Of a stretch of 64,000 bases of DNA, positions 1 to 13,200 are shown piece after piece (within the stretch, counting starts at the first letter, position 1; every line of letters starts with the position of its first letter). Under the pieces are notes generated by a model. That model made no database searches. It was not told the DNA's origin and saw nothing but the letters and a program-made list of their open reading frames with translations. Made by a program: the position numbers and the translations under genes. Location of the stretch: contig VZDJ01000047.1 of assembly GCA_008694505.1 (NCBI GenBank), positions 4,429,717 to 4,493,716 on the forward strand. Direction: 5' to 3'. This DNA is from Cyanoderma ruficeps (lineage: Eukaryota; Chordata; Aves; Passeriformes; Timaliidae).

Positions 1-1920
1 AAACAAAGTCTGGTGGAGAGGGAGAAAGGGCACAGAATGGTTTATATTTTATTGTTATTATTTAGCGCCCAAACAAGGAGAAACTCCAGAGAGAAAACTC
101 TGCAGCTTTGATTAATACTGTTGTTTTTAAGTGAAGCTGTCGGTTGTTTCACAAACCATCTGCAAAACAATGGAAACATGAACAGAAATCCTTAAAGCAG
201 ATCTTCCAATCTTTCTCACTTTATCTGCCATCTGTTGGGAACTGCAATTACCAGTTCATTTAGCTTTCTACAAGCTGACCTTAAAATAACTCACTGCAAA
301 ATTGTAATATTTTTCCTCACTCCCTGTAAGGAAAAGGCATCCTAACTTCTTTGAACTAAGGCCTGAAATGGCTTGTAAAATATCAAGATGATCCTAATAA
401 GTAGGTGCTAGCTCGTTCAACTGATGTGCCATGAAGCTGGAGGAACCTTTAATATTCCATTAATTTCACTGTAAAAAGCAGTTTTAAGCAGAAAATAAAG
501 CAGTTTGAGCAGAAATAAGTTCTCAGACAATGAAGGAATCTTCATGCTCGTTATTTTTTTTATTGAAGGAGACAGAAACCTGACAAAGAACCAGACTGCT
601 TGCAGCCAGCAGGATAAATTCACTGGACATCCCATATAGCATCACACCAGGTACAAATACAGATAATATCTGAGCTTTCAGTGGATTATATTAGAGCAAG
701 AGCTACATGTCAGGATAAATTAAGGTGCAACATCAGGATATTCACGTCTTTGGATATTCGTGTTCAGGATATTCATTGCTTAGACGAAAGTCAAAGGACA
801 GAAAAGGAATTACTTGGCACATTTTAAAGGAAGAAAGGGACAATGGCAAAATAAATAAAATTTCCAATTCAATGTTTTTTATTTACAAAAGAGTGAAAAA
901 TCCTGGTATCCCTTGTGTCTGCTAGAGAAGACATGCAAGGCTGTATGCAACCAACATGAATGAAAGAGAAAACAGAAGAGGGAAGAGCTCAACAAGGAGT
1001 TTCCAGTTCTATTTCCAGCAGGCAGAACTACAGTTTGAGAAAGGCCCAGCCGACAGAAGCACGTTTACAGATCAGAGCGATGAGCGGCTTCAGCAGACTG
1101 CCCTGGTGCTGCACAGGGCCACAGATGAGGAATCTTCCCTCACATGGACTCTGATAACAAACTCTGCCTCTTCCTCATGTGGTGTTCACCGGAAAACCTG
1201 AATTACTTTCAGGAAGAAAGGGATTATATTCTCATTTTTACTAGGGAAGAACCTCTCCCAAAGATTTGCTCAAGGTTACGTAGAAGAACGAGGACCCTGC
1301 TCCGTAAGAAAACTTTCATTTTGTCACAGAAGTGGGAATTTAAGAGGAATTACACACATTTAAGAAAAAGTTGAGCTTTATCAAAAGGCATTGAAAAATA
1401 CCTCCATAACCAAGGTGAAGCACTAAATACATATACAGTAAATAGAGCAACTTGCCAATAAAAACATTGACTGGGAATCACTGGGAAGCCAAAGAGAAAT
1501 TCAGTTGAGTTGAGACAATGTCTCTGACTGCTGACAGGAAACATTTCAGTTCTGTCTGTGTCAGCACCCAGGGCAGGTGAGATACATTGCCAGAACCATC
1601 AGCTGCCCTTCAGGAACTGAAACACTCCAAAAAACAGAAAATCCTGCTGTCTGATAGACCCAGGCTGCCTGCACAGGTGTAATTGTGCATAATATTGTGC
1701 ATTTCAGTTCTGCATCTTCCGTGACCTGAAGACAAACCAAAAATTCGAAAAAGATGCCAGGCTGTCCATTTTGTGACATTGGTTTTGCAATAAGGTGTTT
1801 AAAGCAGTTACATTGCTACAAAGCCCCTGAACTCAAGTCGGTGGCCTGGTACTTAAAAATAAAGACAGTTTAAATTTTCACAGACTTAAGATTTCCTCTC
1901 CATAAAGTGATTTCAGTTTT
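1..1920. other. Single-copy AT-rich non-coding DNA
   Basis: I recognise no gene or repeat here. Open frames are short (up to about 80 codons), overlap on both strands and show no domain. The only local structure is three copies of the palindromic octamer GGATATTC at 736-743, 752-759 and 767-774, spaced 15-16 bases apart. The composition suits avian intergenic or intronic sequence. Confidence 0.6.
736..774. repeat. Three spaced copies of GGATATTC
   Basis: The octamer GGATATTC starts at 736, 752 and 767. It is close to palindromic (GAATATCC on the other strand), so each copy reads nearly the same on both strands. Intervening bases differ, so this is a cluster of short motifs or a decayed short tandem repeat rather than a recent duplication. 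No function is inferred. Confidence 0.4.
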
Positions 1921-1983
1921 AGAATCACAGAACAATTCTGGTCGGAAGACATCTCAGGAAATCAAGGAGGTCGTTCTCCCAGT
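1921..1983 (-). mobile_element. CR1 LINE 3'-end fragment, antisense
   Basis: The start AGAATCACAGAA followed by TTCTGGTCGGAAGACATCTC and then ATCAAGGAGGTC matches, with substitutions, the reverse complement of the CR1 3' untranslated end. In many avian copies that end reads as AGAATCA..GGTTGGAAAAGACCTT..ATCATC.AGTCCAAC. CR1 is the chicken-repeat-1 non-LTR retrotransposon; copies are usually 5'-truncated and only the last few hundred bases survive. This one is about 60 bp, diverged, and too short to assign a subfamily. It ends near the A-run at 1984. Confidence 0.7.
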
Positions 1984-4599
1984 AAAAAAAAAAGTTCAGT
2001 GTGATTGGCCAAGGCTGGATGCCGAGTGCCCACTGAGCCTCTCCTTCTCTCCTCAGCTGGATGGGGACAGAGAAAACACAATTAAAGTGAGCTGAGGTAA
2101 GGACAGGGAGTGATCACTCAGCAATCATCACCATGGGTAAAACTGGGGGGGAAAATCAGTTTATTACCAATCAAATCAGAGCAGAATAATAAACAAAAGC
2201 AGATGTTAAAACACCTTCTCTCCATCCCTTCTTTCTTCCCAGGCTAGGAAAGTCTAAGAAGACTTGGAAGCAGCCAACATGAATGGATGTCCTGGAAAGA
2301 GCAGCACATTGTGCCCGTGTCTGGAGTGTGTGGCCCTTGAGGGGTCCCTGCAGTAGCCAGCACTGCTCCCCTGCACCTGGAGGCTCTTTACAAAGTGTTG
2401 AGAGCAGCAGCAGCAACACAACCCCTCCTGCAGCCTCCTCTCCACCTCCCACTTGGCAGGGAGATATCGCTTTCTTTTCGCATTCAAAAGGAAGAAAGCA
2501 ACTTTGAACACTGCCTCTCTCTCTCCAGCTGTGACGTGGGGATAGAGTTCTTCCCCGCCACCAGAAAAACTCAAACACAAAGACAGCAGATGTGAAGGGA
2601 AAGGCAGTTCTGAAGAGCTGAAGCCACATCCCCAGCTGATACACAAAACAAGTCCCCAACTCCCCAGTGACGTAAGATGAGTTCCTCTGTGCACAAAGAT
2701 TTTGGAAGAAAATTCAAACAAACAAAAGTGCAAATATTTGCCATTTTCTTCTGCATTATGCTGGCAACAAAGATGCAACCCCTAATGGTGTAGAATATCC
2801 CGTTCTGCATTTATTATAGTGTCTATTTTGTTCCTAGGCTGGATTCTCTGCCACTGGGTTATTGCTGTGATGCCCTGCGGCACAAGAGTTGAAACCGTCC
2901 CAGGATGAAAATTTGTCATAAAGCTTTTATTTTTATTATCCTAGACAAATTTGCTTCTCTGTAAAGCTATCTAGTCTTGTCACTACCTATATGCAGTATG
3001 TCGGTATTATTTATAAATTTGATTTAAGTCAAGGATGATTTTCTGATGCCCTTAGGCTGATTCCTTTCCACCATGGCAATACCCTCTTCCTATAGAGTTG
3101 CTTTAACTCTCAGAATTTGAATTTTTGCCATTATTCCCTCCCCGGTTTATTATTTTTGATTGTGACAAGACAAATCCTATGAGTCTCTACTCAGTTTCTT
3201 CTCCCACTTGAGTTTTATTTTCAAGAATTTCCTTTGTTCCTGTTTTATGCATTGTGTTGGTTACCTCTCTGTCTGCTTGTTTACCTGCCCTGGCTTTGAA
3301 AAGAAAAATTACTGTGAAAATCCCCGCACCACTTCTTCTTTTTATTTTTTTTTCTTTTATTTTTTTCTCCTCAGCCTGGTTATATTATTCATTTTTGTCT
3401 TTTAGGGAGTGTTTGGATTATGTTTCAGTGGAAATGCTCTTCATGGGAAGTGTCTCCCTTTGAAAATGAATCAGCATGTACAAATTCATATGTTTTTACT
3501 CCTCAGGAACAGATGTTAAGGGAATGTAGGTTAAGCTTTAGATCCAAACTAGTCTCTGCAGGACTATAATTTGCTGAGATAAACAGAAAGAAGGAAAGGC
3601 AAACCAACAGGGGCATCCCAGATTTAACATCCCTTCTGTTCTGGCTCAGATACATTTGACTCTGTCACTTGCAGATACGCTTTGCTGCCACAGTAATCAA
3701 AACCAACACAGAAATCTCTCTTAATCACTACAACACTGTCAGTCCTGTCTGAAGCTATAAACATGCAGTTCACCAGAGACTGAAATTTGTAAATATTCCA
3801 GACAAATGTGCGTTGTCCAATACTGTAATTTTTCTTCTATGAAATTTGTTTATGAAAGTATGGGTTTGTAAGAACATTTGAGGGACTCATAAATGTCACA
3901 CAAAGACAAAACTGGTGAAAATCTTGTATAAATGTTTCATGAAGACTAACACAACCTTTAGATACCAAAAGAATGCTGACAATTTTTTCGTTGCTTTTGA
4001 AAATGGCCCCAAAAATTAATGGATTTGTTCTTACCTGCAGTCACCACTCAGGTGAGCACTGCTTGGTACCTTCAGCAGATTTTTGGAGTGTGTTGGACTG
4101 GGGCCACCAGCCAGCCTTGAAAATCTCCCTCATTCACTTGCATTCATTTTTAGGCCAATAAGCTGTGATTAGCTTGTCATCATCATAATTAATGTAGTAT
4201 GGATTAATTAGTTGATTTAGGCACCTGAGTGGCAATGTTTCATTTGGCTGTGGCAGGATATGCACGGCGTATCTCACCTCCAGAGACTTTTTGCATTTAA
4301 CACTCTCCTTGGTTTCTGTAAATTTTTTAGACATCCCTTCCAAGCAAACAAATCTTACAGGAAAAAGTCATTTCAGTAGACAGAAGCACGAGAGAAGGAA
4401 GATCATAAACCTCCTTCATTGCAAAAGCAAACTGAAAAGAAATATGCAAAATGTTGGGCACCAACCCGGGCATTCTGCACCATTTTCCAGCAAGATTTTG
4501 CAATAAGACATCCCAAAGCACAGTTGGTATGAGGACAGGAACTGAAGCCTCTCTTGCCAACTCATTCCAGTCTCCACTTCCTTCAAAATAAAAGAATTA
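1984..4599. other. Non-coding DNA with a GC-richer patch at 2.2-2.7 kb
   Basis: No gene recognised. Between about 2171 and 2778 two long minus-strand frames (162 and 174 codons) overlap each other in different frames, with shorter frames on the plus strand. That is the pattern of a GC-richer, stop-poor patch rather than a gene, and neither translation has a known motif. A 40-bp segment at 2057-2096 sits between good splice consensus sites. T-rich tracts lie at about 3337-3372. The rest shows nothing identifiable. Confidence 0.5.
2057..2096 (+). other. Weak candidate micro-exon (40 nt)
   Basis: A long pyrimidine tract ending in CCTCAG (acceptor AG at 2055-2056) is followed 40 bases later by GAG|GTAAGG (donor GT at 2097-2098). 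Both sites are close to vertebrate consensus. No protein similarity is recognised, and such pairs occur by chance in tens of kilobases of DNA. If real, this is more likely a non-coding RNA exon or a cryptic exon. Confidence 0.12.
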
Positions 4600-4874
4600 T
4601 TTTCTCAGATTAACAAAGAATAGTTTGTGTCTCAGTCTGTGCCCATTGCCTCCTGTCCTCAGTGGGCAGCTCTGAGAGGAACCTGAGCTCTTCTTCCTCA
4701 CAGCCCCCATGAAATAGGTATCAACTATAGATATCTATTAGATATATATCGATAATAATAATAGATATCTAATAGACATCAATATCAATAGATATCAACA
4801 TCGATAGGAGCCACACTGAGACTTCTCCAGGCCAAACAAGCCCAGGTCTCAGCCCTATGCTGAGATGCTGTGAC
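4600..4874 (-). mobile_element. CR1 LINE fragment, antisense, with internal AT-rich expansion
   Basis: Reading plus, the block ATTAACAAAGAATAGTTTGTG, then GTGCCCATTGCCTCCTGTCC, then AGTGGGCAGC..TGAGAGGA matches the reverse complement of the CR1 3' region. After an insertion, the block GACTTCTCCAGGCCAAACA..CCCAG.TCTCAGCC continues it. It is truncated on both sides. Within it, 4717-4806 consists of repeated ATAGATATC and ATCAATA-like units that have grown out of the short ATAGACATTGATAAG-type segment normally found there. Confidence in CR1 is high; the boundaries are approximate. Confidence 0.85.
4717..4806. repeat. AT-rich microsatellite-like expansion inside CR1
   Basis: Imperfect repeats of ATAGATATC, TATTAGATAT, AATAATAATAGATATC and ATCAATATCAATAGATATC fill about 90 bases. 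The left half (CTATTAGATATATAT) and the right half (AATAGATATCTAATAG) are nearly inverted copies, so the single strand could fold. It replaces a much shorter segment of the CR1 consensus. Confidence 0.7.
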
Positions 4875-7800
4875 CAAAACTATTCACAATTAATAAAATT
4901 AAAATAAATTATCAGCCTAATTGAGCCTACGTTTAAATATTTGTGAAATGAGGCACAAGGAGTCCCTAAATATAAATTGCTTTCAGAAAGCAGGGTTTTC
5001 CCAAAGAGGAAGCAAACAATCCTTTACCCAAAAAAAAAAAAGCCATTATCCCCAAAAAAATATAAATCACAATGATAGATACCCAAATCTATTTCAAAGA
5101 AATTCTGCTTCTAAGATTACTTTGTGATTGTTTCCCTGAGATTCAAAAGAAATATGTTTTCCTTTGAAATGCCCTCCAGAAAGGAACGAGACTTTAGGAA
5201 GCACCAGCACAGAGTCTCACTCCAAACCTCACATCAAGAGAGGCCAGGACATTCCACAGCAGCAGCTGGGAAAATTTACTTCACAGGCAAATCCAAACTG
5301 CATCCCACTAAGAAGTTAATGCAGATGAAGCCAATGGTTCTGAGGATTTTTTTCTAAAATACAAAGTGACACTCTGGTACAGACCTGTTTACTCTTTGCT
5401 TACTGAATTATCCTGGCTGGAAAGAAGAAATTTCAAAGCTGAAGAGCCTCGGTGTATCCTTTGTGTGTCTCTAGAATTAGGTGTAAAATGGGACTTCTGT
5501 AGCACTGACAGGAGGCCTTTTATAAATAAAAGAACATGGTAGCTTACTTCAACAATTTATCACCCATAACCAAATAGAGATGTTTCCATTTGCCATGACT
5601 TCCTTCCTTTTTTCAGAAATAATACAAAAGTAATGCCATTTTTAAAATACTATTGCATCTTGACAGAAAATTGTGTAGTGCTCTATCCACTCTTGGACAT
5701 ATACCACCTAGTAATTCCTTTGTAAATTTATGGCAACTATTCCTTAGCAACTTCTTTAGAATTTAGAGGTTTTTCCTTGACACGTGCAAAATAAATGCCA
5801 TGTACTTTCTCCAAAGCATAAACAGCCATGGAATTACTTTGCAAAAAGACTGCAATTATCATTTAATCGTGCTTAATTATATGGGTAATGTACCTTGAGC
5901 AAGTGTTAAAGAAACTGAGAAAGAGATACTTCGTTACAGTTACAAAAATGGTATTTAATGGGAGAGAATATTGTCTGTCACCTAGCACTGGCCTGCTATC
6001 ACACCCAGACTGATTTTACTGATCAGAAAGCAACTGGAGCTTTCTGGACTTCACATCCTGGCAATCCTTGCTGGAACAAGGCCTTGGTGGTTTACAAACC
6101 TACAAAAAAAAGAAAAATATGGGAGCTGTGTCATAAAAATGCAATTTGTGTCTGCTGTTTCGAGAGTTCCAGTGTTGTTGCTTATCTCCACATTTTTTTG
6201 CCTTTTTTTTTAATTATGTACTAAATTTATAAAAATCCTCATAAAACCACGCCCATGACTCCCCTAGGACCTAACATCACCTTTTTTATGATATCAGCCC
6301 CAAGTACATTTACGACACATAGAAAGGTTGATGATAGATCTGCTCTGTCCCGCAAGGGCTTTACAAACCAGATCTGCTCTGCTTTTCTGGAATATCTTCT
6401 CCACAGCACTCAGCTGTCTTCCCTGAGGGAAGGGATCTGGCAATCTGAGAATCAGAACTTGCATTTCCCAGCAGTCAGGGTATAACGGAGCTGATTTATG
6501 TCAGGCCAGTGCTCTGGGCAGGCCTGGCTATGTTAAACAGGAGAGCAGATTCATTTGCAGGAGCTTGCTGAAAACACAGCCTGCAGTGATTTATAGGGGT
6601 CTCAGCAATCACTAAATCACTTATTTGACTTTGTAGAATAAACATTAGTACATCTTTCCTTTTACTTGCTTTTTTTTGTTCTCATCTATAACGTGCTAGC
6701 TGAGCCCTAGGGGTAAAACTATCAATATGTGTAAAACATTTGCTACATAAAGAGCAATTCCTGCAGTTGTTACCTAAGGAATCATCTGAATGTTTTGATA
6801 ATACAAATGAGGATCATCCCGCAGGTAGTATGAGGTGGACAAGTCTTCTGTTCTAATGTGGGCAAACAATGACTTATCTAAAGATCTTCGGCCTACTTAA
6901 TACTGCCCATCTCAGTTGTAAGCTGAAGAGCAAATGCAAAAGAATTACTCTGCATACTTCTATTTTTAAAAAATCACCACGTTACTGAAAGCACCAAAAG
7001 CTATGGAGCTGTTATTTTTCCAGCTGTACACCAATGTGAGCTACTTTAAGTTTGCTCCTTAATGAAGCCTGAGGAGAGATGACCAAGGTTTCCTCTAACC
7101 TTTTTTTGCACAGATTTTATCCAAAGGCAGCCCTGCCTACAAAAGGGGTCAAGGATTCCCCCAGCAGGGCATTAGGCACAGCTCCAGCCCCCGTGGTTTC
7201 CAGCTACAACCATTAAGTGAATGAGAAAGTGAGATGAAACAGCAGGTGTCAAGTAAAAATCGCTTTCCGGATCTAAAAATACACAAGCTGATGGTTCCAC
7301 TGAAGTAAATCAAAGTTTTTTCACTAACCTCAGCACAAGTTCTGTTATTTAAATCTTGCTCAGCCCAGGACACCAGCCCCTTTGGCCTCAATGTCACCAA
7401 AATAAACGGCAGGGTAATGCAAAACTAATCACATGAGAAGATCAAGAACACATTTTTAATTAAATGCTGTTTAGTGTCCTATGTTTCAAGAAATAGGTTT
7501 TTCTTCTAATGATTTATTTAAATTTTGTTTGATACTGTGCTTCATCTGCTTTTGTTTGCTTTTTTTGATCTCGGGCTATTATTTACCTTACAAACATTTC
7601 GTGCCTATCCAGCATTCTCCAGAGCTGCGAATCACGCAGCTTTACCTTCCTCTGAGGCATTCATTCCTCCTTTTTTATTGATGTTCTACCTCCTCAGGGT
7701 ACCTGCTCTTTGTCCCTTTATTGATGCCTCGTTGCAGGCCTTTTCCTCCATAGTCAAACAGGTTTCTTGAAGATGGTGCAACACAAAGTCAAAGCAAAAC

Positions 7801-9600
7801 ATCTAAAGAACACTGGGACAGACACAGGGCGAAGCGTTGGGTGCAGCTAAAAGGATGCTGAGACTGGCCTGGCAGCCTGATTACTGTGTCAGTGAAAAGC
7901 AAACAAGAATCATGTGTTAGGATCGAGTAGAAATGCACAGGAAGAAGAAAACCCCTGGCAAAGCGAAAGCTGAAGCAGAACCAAACATACAAAACTAATT
8001 AATGGAGATATTACTAAATGCCTGGTACTTACGTGCCATGGAAAAATAGGGATGGTTGAAAAAAGTCGTGAGGTATTGTATTTCTCACACAGGGGGCTAA
8101 AAATAGATTAAGAATTATATTATTAGTGTTTTAGTGATACTGGGAAATAAGGTGACGTAATTAATCACATTTGAATATTGAATGTTGACCAACTGTTTTT
8201 ATTTTTCCGCAACTGACTGAAAATCTGGGCAAAAAAAAATTCCTAAATTCTTTTTTTAAAGTCTAGCTAATGCATGAATGAATGCATGCCTTCATCTGGA
8301 ATGACATTTAATGAAGGCAAGACAACAAAAGTTACATGACTGACATGCTCACCTTGAGCCAGTCCAATGCTGGCCCCATCAGGAGTCCCCTGGATTTCCC
8401 CTCTAAAACCTGTGGGCAGATTGGAGACTGGGCTGAGATCTAAGTGTGTCAGAAGAGCAGCTGTGAGATGAACAGACAGCACTCCACCAACTCCAGACAC
8501 ATGTGGAGAAGATAAAAATCACCAGCTCAGGCTCATTCTGAAATACTCGACATTGCACACAGGATGAATTCAGTGTCACATCTCCTTTCCAGCCTGTCCA
8601 CCTCCCCTCATGCAGGATATATCTTGGTTTCAGCCCGCTTGAGTCTTGATCACCTATTCTGGAAAAAGTTGCTGAAAATAGGGGATTTCTGACAAGACAC
8701 ACTGATTTTGTTGGAATAAATGATCTCAGGATGGTTAGAAAGCCTTAAGACAAAGACTGAGATTCATCTGACCCCACGACAGCACTAGGAGCTGTGTGCT
8801 CTGGCTCCCTGTCACACCACGTTTGGTTTTGGTTGGAAATGAAGCTGTACAAGCTTTGGAAGCAATGGCTGAATCAAGAGCCCCAGAACATGGAGCTGAT
8901 CACATCGAGTTTCTGTACGGATGTTAGAAATCCCAAACCAAGGCTCCCAGAAGTTTCCAGATCTTCAGCAAAATCCAGATCATTGTGATCTCTGAATTAC
9001 AGTCAGGTTCTTAGAGTTTTCAGGGTAAACTGCTGTAAAGCCAGGATTTGTTAGAGACCCCACCTGTCTTTAGCTGGGAGACATTGTGCCCACCAGGACA
9101 GTGAGTCCATCAGCTTCAGAAGTCAGGAGTCTCTGCTGTGAGACAGAAAACAACCTGGCAAGCTCTTAAATCTTCATTTCACTTTGGCTTTGGAAGTTCA
9201 CCAAAAAACATTTAGAGGAAAAGAAAAAAAAAGGGAAATAAAGGATAAAAAAGATCAATCAATTCTGGCACTTCTCTGCAACAATTTACACAGGTGACAC
9301 GTCCAGATCAACGTCACTTCCACGTGCAAGGTCACAGCTCCCAGACAAGGCAGAAGGGAAACGTGGAGCCCAGCCAGTGAGTCAGAACTCTTAAATCATG
9401 TCACTATCCTCTCATTAAGGCTTTTCACTTTCTTTCCCCACCCTTTCCCTGCCACGGTTTTGAAAGACACTTCTTCAGGCATGCTGCCAACATGATGTAA
9501 TTTTATTTAAATGGACATTGCAGGTTTTCAAAGAGATGTTAAACACTCTCATGATGCTAATAATAACAAATAACAAGCCAACAATGATGGGGTTTTGACC
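4875..9600. other. Single-copy non-coding DNA, nothing recognised
   Basis: No gene or mobile element recognised. The longest frames are about 80-100 codons (for example minus strand 8403-8702), without motifs. Poly-A runs occur at about 5028-5041. At 9310-9335 a CRE-like ACGTCA, an E-box CACGTG and AAGGTCA lie within about 25 bases, which is only a weak hint of regulatory function. Confidence 0.5.
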
Positions 9601-10230
9601 CTTGATGGAATAGAAGTCAAAACACGTTCTGGAACAATATATATTTATTAGCCAATGAAACTGAATGGCTTGAAAAGGGGAAGCCTCGATAAAACTGGGG
9701 GGGAAATGTCATGGGATAAACCTCACGACAGTACCATGGTAACACTTCTTGCTGTACTGCAGCTGAGTGCAGGATTCATTTGCAAGGGAAATAGCTTCCA
9801 TATCGAGACCATTCAATCAAATATTAAGTTATATGGTCATTACAGGCAACTGGGGAATATAAATAATAGGAAATGCTTATTGTGCCTCTTCTGGTATCCT
9901 TAGTTATTAAGCTCTGCTCCGGCAGCAACAATAAGCAATATGTGTGTTTTGAATCCTGGGTAACTTGTTGGAAATTAGGTTTCACAGTAGTGTTTGTGTA
10001 TTAGTCTGATCAAATGCTGCATTATCTTCTACGCTTCTTGGTGGTATTTATGTGTTAAGCTCCTTTTTATTAAGTTTCTTGCTGAAATGTGATGTATTAA
10101 GTAAAGGCTCCCCATAGTAAATTATGTCGGTTTCTCGGTATTATCACTGCATTACCCTGCTCTGAATGATCTGATGTGCCTCATTAGCATAACATGAATT
10201 ACAATAGGGAGTTTAATCTCCAGTCCTACA
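9601..10230. promoter_or_regulatory. Possible conserved non-coding block (unverified)
   Basis: The block is repeat-free and AT-rich, with evenly mixed sequence and many homeodomain-type cores (ATTA/TAAT) and TTAGCAT-like motifs. At 9732-9743 it carries TACCATGGTAAC, half of which (GGTAAC) fits an RFX X-box. This texture is common in deeply conserved vertebrate enhancers, but conservation cannot be judged from one genome. Treat it as a candidate for alignment only. Confidence 0.15.
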
Positions 10231-13200
10231 CTTCTTCATGCACATCTTTTTCTCCCCATAACTTTTCATTACCGCAGGCTGGGAGGTCAGGCTGATAACC
10301 AAACAGGAACAGGGGGGAAAAAAAAAATCGTGTTCCAGGATGGATGAATGGAGCAGCCTGAGGGAGGAGGGAACAGCATCTGAGTGTTCTCTCAATGATG
10401 GCATCAGTTAGGGGAATGGAATGAAATTTCAAGGCACGCATGTATCATTTTTACTGACCCTGCACACCCAACGACAGGAGAAATGAGCCAACATTTTGCC
10501 ACAGCACCCTAAAAGAATGGAGGGCAAAGACCCAGATTGTCCCTGTGGGTTTTGTGCACCTCCTCCAGTCAGGAACACACTTCTGTGCTTCATGTGAGGG
10601 AAACAGGCATTTAGAGGAAACCATCTAGATCCCATGCAGAAACCATTGGAACAAAGCCTTTTCTCACTGTGTTGCCTTCTACTGACACTTTTTAAGGATA
10701 TTTTTTCCTATTTGTTTCTTGATATGGTTATATGGTCAAATTAATTGAGACCCTGGGCACTTATGTACAAAGGTTTTCAAAAACCCAAAATTCTAATTTT
10801 TTTTCCCAGGGACAGAGAAAAGTACATTGAAAGAGATTTTGTATAAAAATATTCAGTCATATATTGCTCTGCTTCAAGGGAAGCCTTGATTTTTGTGTTT
10901 TGAAATCAGTCTCAAATGAATGGCTCGGCCCAAATTTGGAGGACTGAGCAGAGAGGTTAAATAAATAATGACTTAATTATGGACAGCTTTCCTCTCCAAC
11001 CTTAAGACTCAAGATCTGATAGACTTTTAGACCCACACTTCATGAAAAGCAGCTCCAGAAAGTAGTTTGAGAGATCACACATCTACCTGAACAAGAGGGG
11101 AGAGGCTCCTATGTGTAACAAAAATAAAAGCAAAAGCAAAAAAACTAGGTTCTTTTTTATTCTAAACATGAAACGTGTTTAATATTAGTTCATTCATATA
11201 GCCACGTTTTGAAAACAAGTTATGCTGAATTTATGCTATTAATGGTTGGAGTGATTAGAAGTGAAAATTCCTCCATGGTTGAACCTAAAGCACAGAACAC
11301 AGGAGAACAGAGTTAAGCTGCCAGCTCTGTAACAGCATCTTGTTTCTTGAATGCAAACTATTTCAGAAATCTTTGGTATCTCCACACTGAATGTTAAATA
11401 CAAAGATATTAACATTTTGTCTTTAATGTTGTAAAGGGTTAGTCTAAATTAATGAAAAAGTTCTGAGTGTTTGATTTTAAGGCATGATTTCCTAGAAATT
11501 CATATATCAATCTTTAAAACAGAATCTTCTGCAGAAAGTGACTACAAACCAGTATTTTACCAGAAAAGTACAACTTGTGGTACTTTTTTATCATGTTATT
11601 GTGATTGCTGTAGTCGCAGCATTTGACTGTGGGTCTCTTTAGGGTGATAATGTTTCTGGCTATAAATGTTTTTATTTATCTAAACACTAGCACTGAAAAG
11701 GGAGCTGAGCCAGCACAGAATCTTCTCTTACAGCCCCTGTGGGCACCAGCCTCTGCCTTCTGGTTGTCAGGCAACCTCACTGAAAGAACTCCATGGATTT
11801 ATGGATTTAAATGCTAGACTTTCTGGAGCGGCGTATTCCAGAGAGTTTCAGATTCATCAGAATAAAATTTAAACAGGGACCTGTCCTCTCTTACCCTTTC
11901 TAACATAAAACAGGTTCTTATTTGAGTTATACCACAAACCTGAAAGGTGTAACCTGCTTCTACTGCAGATTTATTCATGTTTACCTACAGATGTTTGCAG
12001 TTACCCACAATCACATTTCAGCAAGCCCTCATATTCCACTTTGAAATTTACAGCTTTCTTGTCCTTTTAAAAACAATTTCAAACATTGCTTTTGAAAACT
12101 GAAGTTTGCAGTTCTTTGCAGTCTACAGAGGTTCTGTTATTGTTTTATTAATGTCTTAGTGTCTCATTCATCTTCCAATGGCAAAAATCAGCATTGTGGG
12201 TGTGTAGCCCTGTCACAGGCAGAGGGATCTGTACCAGACCTGCTTCTGTCTTGCATTTGCACCCTCAGTGCCAGCCATTCATGTTTGGATTGGCTATCAT
12301 ATCAAATTCAGGCTTCTGTCAGGAGCACATGAAACACAGCCACAATTTAAATTTATTTCATTAGAATGGCACCAATTTTCAACAGAGCTGAGTTTAATTC
12401 AACGCCTCGGAATCCATAGGTTAATTCTAATTTAAGTGCATGCAAACAAAACCTGGTATTGAAACATTTGCTTATCATTTGTACATTACAGAAAGCCAGA
12501 AGGGAGAAAAATCACTGGAAAGGAGAAGAAGAAAGTTTTCAGGGAAGTGGCAGAGACATTTATCAAGCCAGTGACACAGGAACCCTTGTTGGACGACCTT
12601 GCAGCAGCAGTTGGACACTGTGCTAAGCAGACATTGCCTGGAATTCATCCACCGCGGGAACTTGCAAAGCGTGGCTGAAAAAGATCACATGGAATGTCTG
12701 AAGGCATTTGGAAAAACCTGAGCAGTATATCAGCTCAGTCTGAAGCAGAAATACAGAAGCATAAACCCATGAAAATATCATGGGAGATGGGAGAGAAGAG
12801 AAGCAGAAATGCGTGTGCAATTTCTCTGATTGCTTCCTCTGGGAATAAAGGAGTTCAGGTTAGAGTCTGCGTGAGCAAAGCCGGATAAGCTGTCAGGACA
12901 GTGGGAGGCAGATACTGATGCAGGGAAGAGACAGCAAAATCTATCATCATTCAGGAGCACTCAGCACCCCTTCATTTCTACACGTTAATGCTTCTGCCAT
13001 TGGCTTTTCTCCCTCAGAATTATTATTATTATTCATGACCCAAAACATCTCTCATCTTTCATTTAAAACAAGAAAGATGGCATCTTCATATATAGAAGTA
13101 CTTTTGTGCGGGACGAGTCTTACTTCTGGATAAAGTCTTTGATGCATCTGTTGGCTTTCCTTCAATAATATTAGCAATTAAAGTCAAGAAAAATACATCT

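Noticed and set aside
2171..2778. Two overlapping minus-strand frames of 162 and 174 codons
   Set aside because: They share the same DNA in different frames, which real genes rarely do; there is no motif, and local composition explains the lack of stops.
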